Of a stretch of DNA of 64,000 nt, positions 55,101-64,000 are shown in pieces. Below the pieces are notes generated by a model. It was not told the origin of the DNA, ran no database searches, and saw only the letters and a program-made list of their open reading frames with translations. The stretch is from Diphasiastrum complanatum (Eukaryota; Streptophyta; Lycopodiopsida; Lycopodiales; Lycopodiaceae). Position numbers and translations under genes: made by a program. The first letter of the stretch is position 1, and each line of letters opens with the position of its first letter. The stretch is taken from assembly GCA_029204225.1 (NCBI GenBank), contig CM055106.1, positions 37,995,949-38,059,948 on the forward strand. The letters run 5' to 3'.

Positions 55101-55858
55101 TGTTGAGAATATTATCATGTAAATAAATAAATTAGTTGGAAATAGTTGTGAGGGTCGTGGCATCCTGCGTGTGTAAGCCCATGGCTCAATGAGCACTTGT
55201 AAATTAATAATTTTGGACATAAATATAAGGAGAACTCCTTAGATCCTGCTTACAAATCCAAAACACAAAGGATAACACACTATAGAGAAACCACCCAACC
55301 AAGTAGAAGCATCCAATCAATCTCTGGAAGCCTCACCCCCAAGCCAAGGAACAAGAAGCATGAATGTAGAGTGAGAGCCTGACAATGAATCAATAACCAT
55401 GATGAGTAGTAGGGCGAGTTTGGACCCATTACACTTAGCCAAAAGTATCCTGGGCACTTAGCCATGCATAGCCCTAAGTTCCCTATACATAGATTCACCT
55501 GAAATAGAGTCAAGGCCCTTGCCCCAAAATCCTATTGGCTAATATTTACATTGATCCTATCCATTCATCTTGGACCCAACTTGATCCAAGGGTCCACAAA
55601 AAGTACATTGGAAATCACAAGATTTATGTGAGTCCAAAATTGGACCCAACTCTGAAAAAGTAAACTCTAAGTCTAAAATTGACTTTGGGCCTCAAGTTTT
55701 ATTTTAATTACAAAGGGGCCCAAGTTTATTATTTTAATTACAACTAAACTTGTGTGCTCATTGGGCCATGGGCTTATACGCGCAGGATGCCTTGCCCTCA
55801 CAACACATTTTATTGGCCGATATTATTTATTTACAACTCGTCGAGAATACCCCCAACA
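55101..55858. mobile_element. 758-bp element with long terminal inverted repeats
   Basis: Starts TGTTGAGAATATTATC and ends GAGAATACCCCCAACA. Left and right termini are inverted repeats for about 110 bp, including TAAATAAAT, the GTTGTGAGGG and GGCATCCTGCG.GT.TAAGCC segments, and CATGG.(C)CAATGAGCAC. CTT occurs at both outer borders (a possible 3-bp duplication). The interior (55270-55480) resembles 46860-47160, and part of the terminus recurs at 61720-61750 (CCTGCGTGTGTAAG). It could be a DNA transposon or an unusual solo LTR. Confidence 0.6.
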
Positions 55859-56018
55859 CTTGGAGAGAAAGTGCACAGTAAGGAAGTAGAATTGATCTTC
55901 TGTTGAACAAATTACATGGCAATAAATTACTTCACAAAGGCTCTATCAAAGGATCTCAGATTTAATGATATGTTAAATCTGAAGTTCAAAGTTTTTCAGG
56001 ATCCACATTAAGGGGGAG
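55859..56018 (+). pseudogene. Copia E12 RNase H tail
   Basis: Reads KVHSKEVELIFC, a stop, TNYMAINYFTKALSKDLRFN and ..VFQDPH before a stop, then the polypurine tract AAGGGGGAG and an LTR start TGTTAGATTTTTTA at 56019. Only the end of pol is present. Confidence 0.75.
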
Positions 56019-56470
56019 TGTTAGATTTTTTATGCTCAGACTTAAACAAATCATTCAAAGTAATGAGCATCTTGAAAATCCGAAGGCCGACTTCATATTT
56101 TAGGACCTTCACATTTTTCTTCTTTAACCTTAAAACAATTTTTTAGGCACCTTTGCCCTTTTCGCTCCTTAGCGAAAAATGTGACACACTGGCCAAGTGG
56201 CCAGAATGCCTTAAAGATCATTTTTAAGGCACCTTCACCTTTTTTGTCTTTTGCGCTGTCTTTAGAATCTAAGGCAGCTTCGTCTTCTTCACTGCCTTTA
56301 AGTTTAAGACATCTTCGTCTTCTTCATTGCCTTCAGTGTAAGGCATTTTTTTGGCTTTTTTGCCTTCTTCGTTGCCTTGAATCTAAGGGTGCCTTAGGGA
56401 TTTGCATATCTTCAATCTAAGGGCACCTTCGGGTTTTTTAGCTTTTTTGCATTTTGTTACATTGGCTGAC
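56019..56470 (+). repeat. E12 3' LTR, partial, with CTTCGTCTTCTTC repeats
   Basis: Starts TGTTAG after the polypurine tract. Contains repeated AAGGCA.CTTCGTCTTCTTC units (56270-56360) and several AGGCACCTT phrases. No downstream LTR end. Coding sequence of another element (E13) follows. Confidence 0.6.
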
Positions 56471-56509
56471 CAACGTTGCCAACTTACCGACAATCCTAAA
56501 ACAGCTGGA

Positions 56510-57626
56510 GAACCAAATATCCCGAAGTCGGTTGGCGGTTACCAACTTTGTACATATGCAAAGACTGGCGTAAATAGCATTAAAGACATTAAAGGAGTAG
56601 GAAAAGATTTTGTGATATTGAATATCTTCGTGGATGATTCCCTAATGATAGAAAATTCTTTGATGCTGATCAAAGACACGAAGAATCAGATTTCTCAAAG
56701 TTATGAAATCACAAATCTTGGAGAAACAACGAAATGCCTCGGGCTGGAGATCAGAAGAGATCGAACAAAGGGCGAAATGCATTTGAGTCAGTCAGTATAC
56801 ACCATAAAGGTGCTCAAGCAGTACCACATGATGGACTGTAAAGAAAAGACCACACCAATGATAGATAAAGCCAAGATCACGAAGTAGGATTGCCCAAAAA
56901 TAAAATAGGAAGAACAGAAGATGGCATGTATACCCTACCAAAACTTAATCGGTAGTCTGATGTACCTCACAATTTGTACCAGACCCGATCTAGCTTTCTC
57001 TGTTTACACCTTGAGCCAATTCTCTTCCAATCCTAGCCTAGCACATTGGCAAATGGCAAAACAAATCTTACAGTATCTGAAGGGTATTCAGAATATGGGA
57101 TTAAATACACAGCTGAAAACGAAGAAAAAAGATTCATGTTGCACCACTACAGTGATATGAGCTGGGTGAGTTGCAAAGATGACAACAAGTCCATAACTGG
57201 AGGATGTAAAAATAGCACGCGGATCTGCAATTAGCTAGATATGCAAAAAGCAAACCTTGGTGGCTCAATCCTCTTGCGAAGTTAAATACGTCGCAGCTTC
57301 AAAGGTGGCGAACGAGGTAGTGTGGCTGGAGATGATGCTGGAGGCAATCGGGATACCACAAGAAGGGCCAAGAACAATGATGATGGACTCTCAGAGTGCC
57401 ATCTATCTGTCCCAGGATCCTGTCTTCCATTCAAAGACAAAACACATACCTCTAAAGTACCATCACATTCGAGATTTAATCTCAAAAGGAGAGTTCCAGG
57501 TCCAGTATATAAAATCAGAAGACATGATTACAGATCTGCTCACGAAGCCACTCAACAAGCCACTCTTTGCCAAGCAAAGAAAGACAATTGGATTAAACAT
57601 GCAAAGCTGCAAGGTTCAAGAGGGAG
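56510..57626 (+). pseudogene. E13 RT-RNase H remnant
   Basis: Reads VILNIFVDDSLMIEN (degenerate YVDD), SYEITNLGETTKCLGLEI, QYHMMDC, a stop, then YQNLIGSLMYLTICTRPDLA, frameshifts near 57100, AQSSCEVKYVAASKVANEVV, MDSQSAIYLSQDPVFHSKTK and DMITDLLTKPLNKPLF. It keeps the RNase H end. Several stops and shifts show decay. It belongs to a different Copia lineage from E1, E9 and E11. Confidence 0.82.
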
Positions 57627-58157
57627 TGTCAGAAATGGTGAACTCCTGCAACTTTGCCGCAACGCAAAAGTCAACAAATTTTGACTCAAAGGTCGAACGA
57701 TTCGCGAAAGTCAGCATGCTTAAGGGACAAACGAAGGACGAATGATTCGTGAATCATTCGCGAATCATAAACATACCTCCAAGACCGCAACCGCAAAGGG
57801 ACGCAAAATGAAAGGTTTTGAAAGAAACGAAACGAAAGCAAACGAAAGAAACGAAACAACAAAGGAGAATCTTTCACGCTGCCATCTGGCAGCTCAACAG
57901 GCTTGGAGTCATAGACTTCACGCTTAGCTGAAACGAGTGGCAACGATGGAGAGTACCTGATTAGTTGATTAGCCTTAACTAGTCTTGTGATTCTGTGTTT
58001 AGCTATCTTATAAACTCCACACATAACGACGGAGAGTAACTGATTAGTTGATTAGCCTTAACTAGTCTTGTGATTATGTGTTTAGCTATCTTGTAAACTC
58101 ATAAATAAAACTATCCTTTCTGGATCATAAAAATAAAATCTAAATAGACAGAATTTA

Positions 58158-58232
<75 letters not shown>

Positions 58233-58552
58233 TAGTGAGTAGAGTAGAAAAGAAAAACACTAGAAACGAAAGAGTTGTGCATGAAAGTCTGCCAACGAGC
58301 AGAACACAGCAAAAGAGCAGAGCGTCAGGCCGCCAACGAGCAAGACACTAACAATCTCGCTCCCAAATCAAACTGATAATACAGTCGTTCTATTTTCGTG
58401 CATCTCTTTGTCTTGTGCCATCTGTCTTGATTGCTAGAATAGTGATGTGCAGTCGTGTGTCTAGGTTCCTGTGAAACTTCCGCGCAAACAAAAATTCAAA
58501 GACACAAAATCGTTTGCGACAACGAAAACGAAAACGAAACAGTTTCATGACA
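57627..58552 (+). repeat. E13 3' LTR (926 bp) containing (AG)n
   Basis: TGTCAGAAATGG..TTTCATGACA gives TG..CA with a 5-bp inverted terminus (TGTCA/TGACA). It holds CGAAACG/CGAAAG repeats at 57810-57870, a duplicated CTGATTAGTTGATTAGCC unit (57958 and 58030), and a 69-bp (AG)n tract. Confidence 0.8.
58162..58230 (+). repeat. (AG)n microsatellite, 69 bp
   Basis: Perfect dinucleotide run within the E13 LTR. Confidence 0.95.
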
Positions 58553-58990
58553 TATATGTGGGCACAATACCCTTCCCTTCATTGCTCTTGGCCTATATGG
58601 GTTCTAAGGATTAATGAAAAGAGGAACCTAACTGATTGGCCTAGGGGTCGAGATGATGTCTAACATCTTTCTATACATGCTAAGAAGATCAAATTGAATG
58701 AAGAAAAGAGAGAACAATTGCTGATTGAAGCTAATCTCCCTAAAAGCTTCTGCCATCACTAGGTTGGTTGATTTCTTCCTTGAGCTCCTTGATGAAGTAA
58801 AAACGTGCTCTTAAGATCCAAAGCATCCTAAGGTACAAGATCCAAGCTAAATATTTCCAAAAGCATCAAATATTCTTCCTAGAAACTAAAAAGAAATATA
58901 TACATGTGATGAGCAAAGCAAGTCTCACATGCAATGGAAACAACAAAGTTTACTAGAAATACAAACATACATCTATAAGCATTCATCATC

Positions 58991-58995
<5 letters not shown>
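58553..58995. other. No recognised gene
   Basis: About 440 bp of A/T-rich sequence between the E13 LTR and a (CT)n tract. Nothing recognised. Confidence 0.5.

Positions 58996-59066
<71 letters not shown>
58996..59066 (+). repeat. (CT)n microsatellite, 71 bp
   Basis: Perfect run. With the (AG)n at 58162-58230 it forms a potential inverted pair about 0.8 kb apart. Confidence 0.95.
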
Positions 59067-59069
<3 letters not shown>

Positions 59070-59678
59070 GCATAAAAAGAAAGAGAGCTCAAGCTCTTGT
59101 ATTCACAATTAAATTTAAGCACACGAAATTTAAAGGTTTGGCCCTTGTATTGTTGGGTCCAAAAGGGCTTAAGTGGCACAAGACTATTGGTAGATTCTAA
59201 CCTTAGAACTCTAAGTTAATTTACTTTTATTTATTTTTGCAAGTAACTTGACTTTAACCTAGCATACTTATGATTGTTTTTTACTATTTTTTGATATAAA
59301 CCTATACCCTAGACACTGATTAGTATGGCTTTTGCCTTGATACAGTAAAATCAAAAGTTGGCGTATCGCTAATATTTTATGATTGAATGGAAAAAATGGA
59401 CTATAATTTAAAAATGTTATTCATGTTGTTAAGTGGTGAAGTTTGTTTTTGACATGAATAACAACTGACATTTAGTTCTGACGCTTGTCTTCCTCACTGT
59501 GCTAACTTGCGTAGTTTTGTGTGATGGAATGGTGGTAGGTATCGGTTGGATGTCTTGAAATAAGTTTTGCTTTACGGTGCTTTGTTAGTATTATGAGAGC
59601 TTTTCAACTTTATTGTACCTAGTTGGATTATGAATAAAGGCTTCAAAGGGTTTGTCAAGAGAAACTATGTGTTGTTTT

Positions 59679-59680
<2 letters not shown>
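59067..59680. other. No recognised gene
   Basis: A/T-rich, short frames only. Nothing recognised. Confidence 0.5.

Positions 59681-59753
<73 letters not shown>
59681..59753 (+). repeat. (TC)n microsatellite, 73 bp, abutting E10
   Basis: Perfect run ending directly at the first readable codon (GGAAAGAGAGTACTTAGA) of the E10 RNase H. Confidence 0.95.
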
Positions 59754-59754
<1 letters not shown>

Positions 59755-60336
59755 GGAAAGAGAGTACTTAGATACATCTCGGGATCTAGAGATTTTGGCA
59801 TCTTGTATGGAGGTACTACACCTAACCTTTGTGGATTTTCAGATTCAGATTTTGCAGGTGATCAAATGGATAGGAAGTCAACAAAAACCTTTGCAATCTA
59901 TCTTGGAGATGGAGTGGTCTCATGGCTATCAAAGAAGCAACCAACTATCTCTCTATCTTCCACCGAAGCCGAGTACAAGGCATTAACAACATGCACCAAG
60001 GAGATTCTTTGGATCAAGAGGATGTTATTGGATCTTCACTTGCTGGAACCAGAGAAGATTCCAATCATACTTTGTGATAACCTTTCAGCCCAAAGCTTGG
60101 CAAGCAATCCTGTTTTTCATGCAAGGAGCAAGCACATTGAGATTGCTCACCATTTTGTGAGAGATCAAGTCATTGCCAAAGAGGTGGAGCTTCAACATGT
60201 CTCTTCAAAGGAGTGTGTGGCTGATATCTTCACCAAACCATTGGGAAAGGACCTATATTTAATGCATAGATCTAATCTTGGAATGTGCTCAAAGACTATG
60301 TTGAAACTAGCATCCAATGTTGAAGAGGGAGTGTGA
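59754..60336 (+). pseudogene. E10 RNase H domain (open)
   Basis: Begins GKRVLRYISGSRDFGILYGG and keeps GFSDSDFAGDQMDRKST, VVSWLSKKQPTISLSSTEAE, LCDNLSAQSLASNPVFHARS, KHIEIAHHFVRD and ADIFTKPLGKDL with no stop. The stop codon TGA (60334-60336) lies within the LTR start. Apparently undamaged RNase H, but without RT. The frame runs upstream through the TC tract as Ser-Leu repeats, an artefact. Confidence 0.85.
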
Positions 60337-60985
60337 AAATTGTCAACATTTCCTAGCTAGTTTGAGGCCTAAATTGGCTAAAATTGTAAATAGTTTTGGT
60401 TCTGGAGTTTCACACGTGTGAACCAGGCCACAATGTTTTTATTTACTGTATTTTTTCAGTATGATGAAGTGTCAAACTTCATACCCTTCAAAATGAGACC
60501 ATTTTGATGTATTTTGGTCATATAAGCCATTTTTAGCTATTTTTCCTATATAGGGAATATCTAGGGTCAAGTACCTTCTAGAGAGAGGAGAGAGAGTCAT
60601 CTTCCTCATCCATAAATAGTAGGGAAGTCGTGGAGAACAGGTTGGAGAAACCTTTTGTATGCTTCATTGAGATCAATAGATCATTGTCATTGTTTCTTCC
60701 TCCATTGAGAGCATTGTTGTGTGTATTGTCTTCAAGCTATTGTGTATGATCTTAGGTGCTTTCCAAAAGTGGTAGGCTGATGTATTATGGACTGTATAAT
60801 GCTATTTTGGGCCGCACTTGATGTTTATGAAGTTTCCATTTGTGATAAATGCTTTTTGATCAAGTTCTTTGCATTCTAGGTAGCATAGAATGTGTTGCCA
60901 ATTCCTAGCTTATGTAGTTTGGAGTGCAAGCATTCAAGCCAATGATCTTGGAGTTTAGATCCACTTAGGATCTGTATTTTTCACA
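60332..60985 (+). repeat. E10 3' LTR (654 bp)
   Basis: TGTGAAAATTGTC..GTATTTTTCACA. Contains CACACGTGTG at 60411-60420 and TTTTTCCTATATAGGG (TATA-like, about 60540). It is near the E9 LTR in length and ends. Confidence 0.8.
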
Positions 60986-61021
60986 ATTTTCTTGTGACCA
61001 AAACCTTCCAAATTTCCTACA

Positions 61022-61438
61022 TTGCCTTCTAATACACTTTCACGCGTTTATAATTCCTTTCTGATCATCATGTCTTCTACCGATACTTCCCAGTCTCCGC
61101 GCTATACTATCCATCGTGATGTCCCATCTGCAACGGACATCATAATTCTTCCTAGCACAAGGATGGTCACTCAGTGGATGACCCTTGCGGAGCCTCTACT
61201 CACTGCAATGGGTATTCATGAGAGAGCCTTTTTGGGTCGTATCAATATGGATTTCATCACTCTTGCCTTTAGTACGTGGAAAGAAGAGAAATCTAAATTC
61301 TATATTACTTTCCAGGGAGCCACACACAAGGTGCGCATCACTGAGGCCGCATTTGCAGCTATAGGAATATCATCTGGTACTCAGAGCAAATCAAAGATCA
61401 ACTGCCGATTGCTTGTCTCTATTTTCGTGCGGCTATGA
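61022..61438 (+). CDS. Unrecognised ORF (138 aa)
   Basis: Not recognised. Likely true start is the second Met (61070, MSSTDTSQSPRYTIHRDVPS). Contains MVTQWMTLAEPLLTAMGIHE, FLGRINMDFITLAFSTWKEE and ITEAAFAAIGISSGTQ. After the TGA (61436) a shifted frame stays readable (PPLFPAIQFGFQYCTPRLYG), which suggests a longer protein with a frameshift. The AIGIS phrase recalls the ORF at 14979-15407. It lies between Copia E10 and E11, so it may be a repeat-encoded protein. Confidence 0.4.
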   Translation: MPSNTLSRVYNSFLIIMSSTDTSQSPRYTIHRDVPSATDIIILPSTRMVTQWMTLAEPLLTAMGIHERAFLGRINMDFITLAFSTWKEEKSKFYITFQGATHKVRITEAAFAAIGISSGTQSKSKINCRLLVSIFVRL

Positions 61439-61841
61439 TGGGAGGCTCTTGGGAATCCCGCTTCACCTCATGGACAACATCCAAATGGATTGCCGGAGCC
61501 ACCGTTGTTTCCTGCCATACAATTTGGATTTCAATACTGCACGCCTCGACTTTATGGAGAAGGTCAGTATCATTTAATTAAGATTCGGCGTGAAGCCAAT
61601 AAAAGTCCCCAATAACTGCATATTGCAGGTGTCGTGGGATCGCCACCAGTTTTGGTGGGGGATACCGTTGGAGGGTTTGCAGATCCCAAGACAACCCTAA
61701 CCCTAGTTAATAAGTGAGAGGGATTTGGCACCCTGCGTGTGTAAGTCCAACTCGATGATCACATAGTTATTTGATTGATTAGTTAAAAGTTAATAAAGGA
61801 CTTTAGGCCTTTTTGCGGGACTTTTAATGTCGCACTAGGAT
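61439..61841. other. Unassigned, with sequence related to the 55101 element
   Basis: Continuation of a possibly shifted reading frame to about 61640, then TTTGGCACCCTGCGTGTGTA at 61720-61740, a phrase shared with the termini of the element at 55101-55858. The remainder is unassigned. Confidence 0.35.
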
Positions 61842-64000
61842 CTTGCATAAATTGACTTAGTTTACCAACCACAAAGCTTAGATCAGGTCTTGTGATGGTT
61901 AGCCATATAAGAGATCCTATTAGCTTTCTATAGAGAGTAATGTCCTTGAAGGATCTTTCATTACTTCTTGTAGTTAGCTTTACATTTGATTCCATAGGAG
62001 TAGAAACAACTTTACAATCTTCCATATGAAACCTTTTTAGAATAGAGTTAACATACTTTTCTTGACATATGAATGTAGATTTAGAAGTTCTAATAATCTC
62101 TATTCCTAAGATATAATGAAGTTTACCAAGATCTTGAATTTCAAACTCTCTTTTGAGTGCCATCTTGATTTCATCTATATCTAGATTGTTACCACCACTT
62201 AAGATAATGTCATCAACATAGATCAAAAGTAAAGTGATATCATTTTCATTCAATCTAAAGTAGAGAGAATGATCATACTCACTCATAACAAAGTTTTGAG
62301 AAAGTAAGAAGGAATTGAGCTTAGCATACCAACTCCTTGGTGCTTGCTTTAGCCCATACAAACTCTTTTGGAGATAGCACACATGATTAGGCTCATCATG
62401 TGAAACATAGCCCTCGGGTTGCTCCATGTAAATATCTTCTTCAAGATCACCATTCAAGAAGGCATTAGTAACATCCATTTGCCACATATCCCAATCATAA
62501 AGAGTTTCAAGAGAGATTAGGATTCGAATAGTTACCATCTTTGCCACGGGTGCAAAGGTCTCATCATAGTCAATACCATATTCTTGAGCATACCCCTTTG
62601 CCACCAACCTTGCCTTGTACTTGTTGATTGATCCATCTTGATTTGTCTTGATCTTGAAGATCCACTTACAACCAATTGCCTTCTTGTCCTTTGGAAGCTT
62701 TACCAACCTCCATGTGTTGCTTTTGATGAGTGCTTGATGCTCATGATCCATGGCTTGGATCCATTCCTTCTTTTGAATTGCTTCACCTACACAAGTTGGT
62801 TCATCAAAAGAGGTAAGAAAAGCAAGGTTAGAGTTGTCCACCACTTGCTTTCCTTTTTCATCATAGGTTAGCCTTGATGGCTTAGCCCTTTGCCTTTGAG
62901 TCTTCCTTGAAGTTTGCTTTGGAGTGGCATCTCCATCTTCATCCAAGACATCTTGCACATCATGATGATTAGTAGGCACATCAACATCAACATCAACAAC
63001 ATTGGAAACATTCTCTTCATGAAAGATGACATCCCTACTTATGACAACTTTCTTTGTAGAAGGAATGTACACTTTGTAAGCCTTGCTTACTTCACTATAG
63101 CCAACAAACACACCCTTCTTTGATGAAGGATCTTCTTTAGTTCTATCATCAAGTGTGATATTGACAAAACATGTACATCCAAAGACCCTACAATGCTTGA
63201 CACTCGGCCTTCTACCATAAAGAACCTCATGAGGAGTTTTACCATCCAAGGAAGCACTTGTCCATCTATTACATAGATAGTTAGCACATGCTAAAGCTTC
63301 CCCCCAAAAAGACTTAGCAAGATTAGCATGTAGTCTCATTGCCTTGGCACATTCACAAAGGGTTCTATTCTTCCTCTCGGCCACTCCATTCTGTTGTGGA
63401 GTCCTAGGACTAGACATCTCCCTCTTAATCCCATGTGCTATACAAAAGTCTTTGAACCTATTTGAGGTGTATTCCCCTCCATTATCAGATCTTAAGCATT
63501 TGATCTTTGTATTGAATTGGTTTTCCATTTCATTCTTGAACTTGACAAATGCAGCAAACACTTCATCCTTACTTTTAAGAAGATAGATCCAAGTATACCT
63601 ACTAAAGTCATCAATGAAAGTTGCATACATCTTTGCCCCACCATTGCTAGTTGTACTAGAAGAATGAATATCAGAATGCACAAGTTGAAAAACTTCTTTA
63701 GATCTAGAAGTAGATCTAGAATAAGCAAGTCTATGAGATTTGGACAAGGCACAATGTTCACAAACACTATTGTTTGCAACAAGACTTTTAGGGAGACCAA
63801 GAACAAGCTCTTTCTTTGCCATTACCTCCAAAGATTTGAAGTTGGGATGGCCCAACCTCTTGTGCCAAACTTCTTGGTTTGTCAATTGCTCCCTAGCCAT
63901 ACATCCTTCATGATTAGAGATCACACATGCATCAAGCTTGAAAAGTTTACCATGCCTCCTACCTTGAGCAATCAAGGATCCACATTTACTTATCAAACAT
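61842..64000 (-). pseudogene. Copia E11 pre-integrase-integrase-RT, continues past the window
   Basis: Open minus-strand frame of about 720 Copia residues: VWHKRLGHPNFKSLE with CEHC (pre-integrase), integrase HSDIHSS, FIDDFSRYTWIYLL, LRSDNGGEY, TPQQNGVAERKNRTL, then RT WQMDVTNAFLNG, YGLKQAPRSW, LLIYVDDIILSGG and RPDLSFVVGKLSQFMQDP. No stop lies within. At about 61842 the pol sequence ends and unrelated sequence follows to a stop at 61783, so RNase H and 3' LTR are lost. Gag and protease lie to the right, outside the window. Confidence 0.9.

Larger units (their letters stand above)
56471..58552 (+). mobile_element. Ty1/Copia element E13, 3' part
   Basis: RT-RNase H remnant (about 56510-57626), polypurine tract TTCAAGAGGGAG and a complete 3' LTR (57627-58552). 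An LTR fragment of the same family is at 32206-32475. Confidence 0.82.
59754..60985 (+). mobile_element. Ty1/Copia element E10, 3' end
   Basis: RNase H domain followed by polypurine GAAGAGGGAG and the 3' LTR (60332-60985). The element is cut on the left precisely at a (TC)n tract. Same lineage as E9 and E11. Confidence 0.85.

Noticed and set aside
59677-59753. Ser-Leu repeat protein fused to RNase H
   Set aside because: The N-terminal SLSL run is just the (TC)n microsatellite read in frame.

Overview
The window is repeat-dominated plant nuclear DNA, about two thirds of it recognisable transposable-element sequence. The plant assignment rests on several points: many Ty1/Copia elements whose primer-binding sites match the initiator-tRNA-Met 3' end (TGGTATCAGAGC and variants), a plant-type ANP32 gene with a GT-AG intron, G-box and RY motifs, and MITE/MULE-type DNA elements. 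A non-LTR reverse transcriptase (32.5-35.3 kb) has a C-terminal domain that I associate mainly with seedless plants and algae. A fern or other seedless plant is therefore my weak guess, not a demonstrated result.

Layout, left (1-11.3 kb): a nest of three minus-strand LTR elements. Copia E1 (to 5987, nearly intact, one nonsense codon) sits in the integrase of Copia E2 (5988-9752). E2 in turn sits in the repetitive leader of Gypsy element GyA (9753-11258). E2 also carries a 377-bp MITE.

From 11.3 to 23.7 kb there are an unassigned stretch, an orphan ORF with a TATA box (14979-15407), an internally deleted Copia E3 with both LTRs (15880-19553), a Gypsy integrase scrap, an E1-family LTR fragment holding a second 377-bp MITE, and a deleted Copia E4.

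From 23.7 to 32.2 kb lies Copia E5. Its 5' LTR holds a solo LTR with a perfect 5-bp target duplication, and its middle is replaced by an inverted E6 fragment and unknown DNA.

From 32.5 to 43 kb is the most gene-like part: a LINE-type RT pseudogene, a second LINE copy with a 5' inversion, the ANP32-like gene (35653-37202, two frameshifts in its LRR half, intact acidic tail), a tiny tRNA-derived SINE with 18-bp target duplications, and a non-autonomous MULE with 9-bp duplications.

From 43 to 52.6 kb are Gypsy GyB (PBS, 25-bp tandem repeats, gag ORF), a repeat pair, a tandem of 436-bp units built of large palindromes, and a truncated Copia E8.

From 52.6 to 64 kb are Copia E9, whose RT and most of its RNase H are replaced by an unrelated open reading frame with membrane-like segments, followed by fragments E12, E13, E10 and E11, separated by long (GA/CT)n tracts. 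E9 is the best candidate for something new. A second cross-cutting signal is the perfect palindrome CACACGTGTG, found nine times and always inside Copia LTRs or leaders.

There is no operon-like organisation. The logic of the region is successive insertion, deletion and template switching of retroelements around one host gene.
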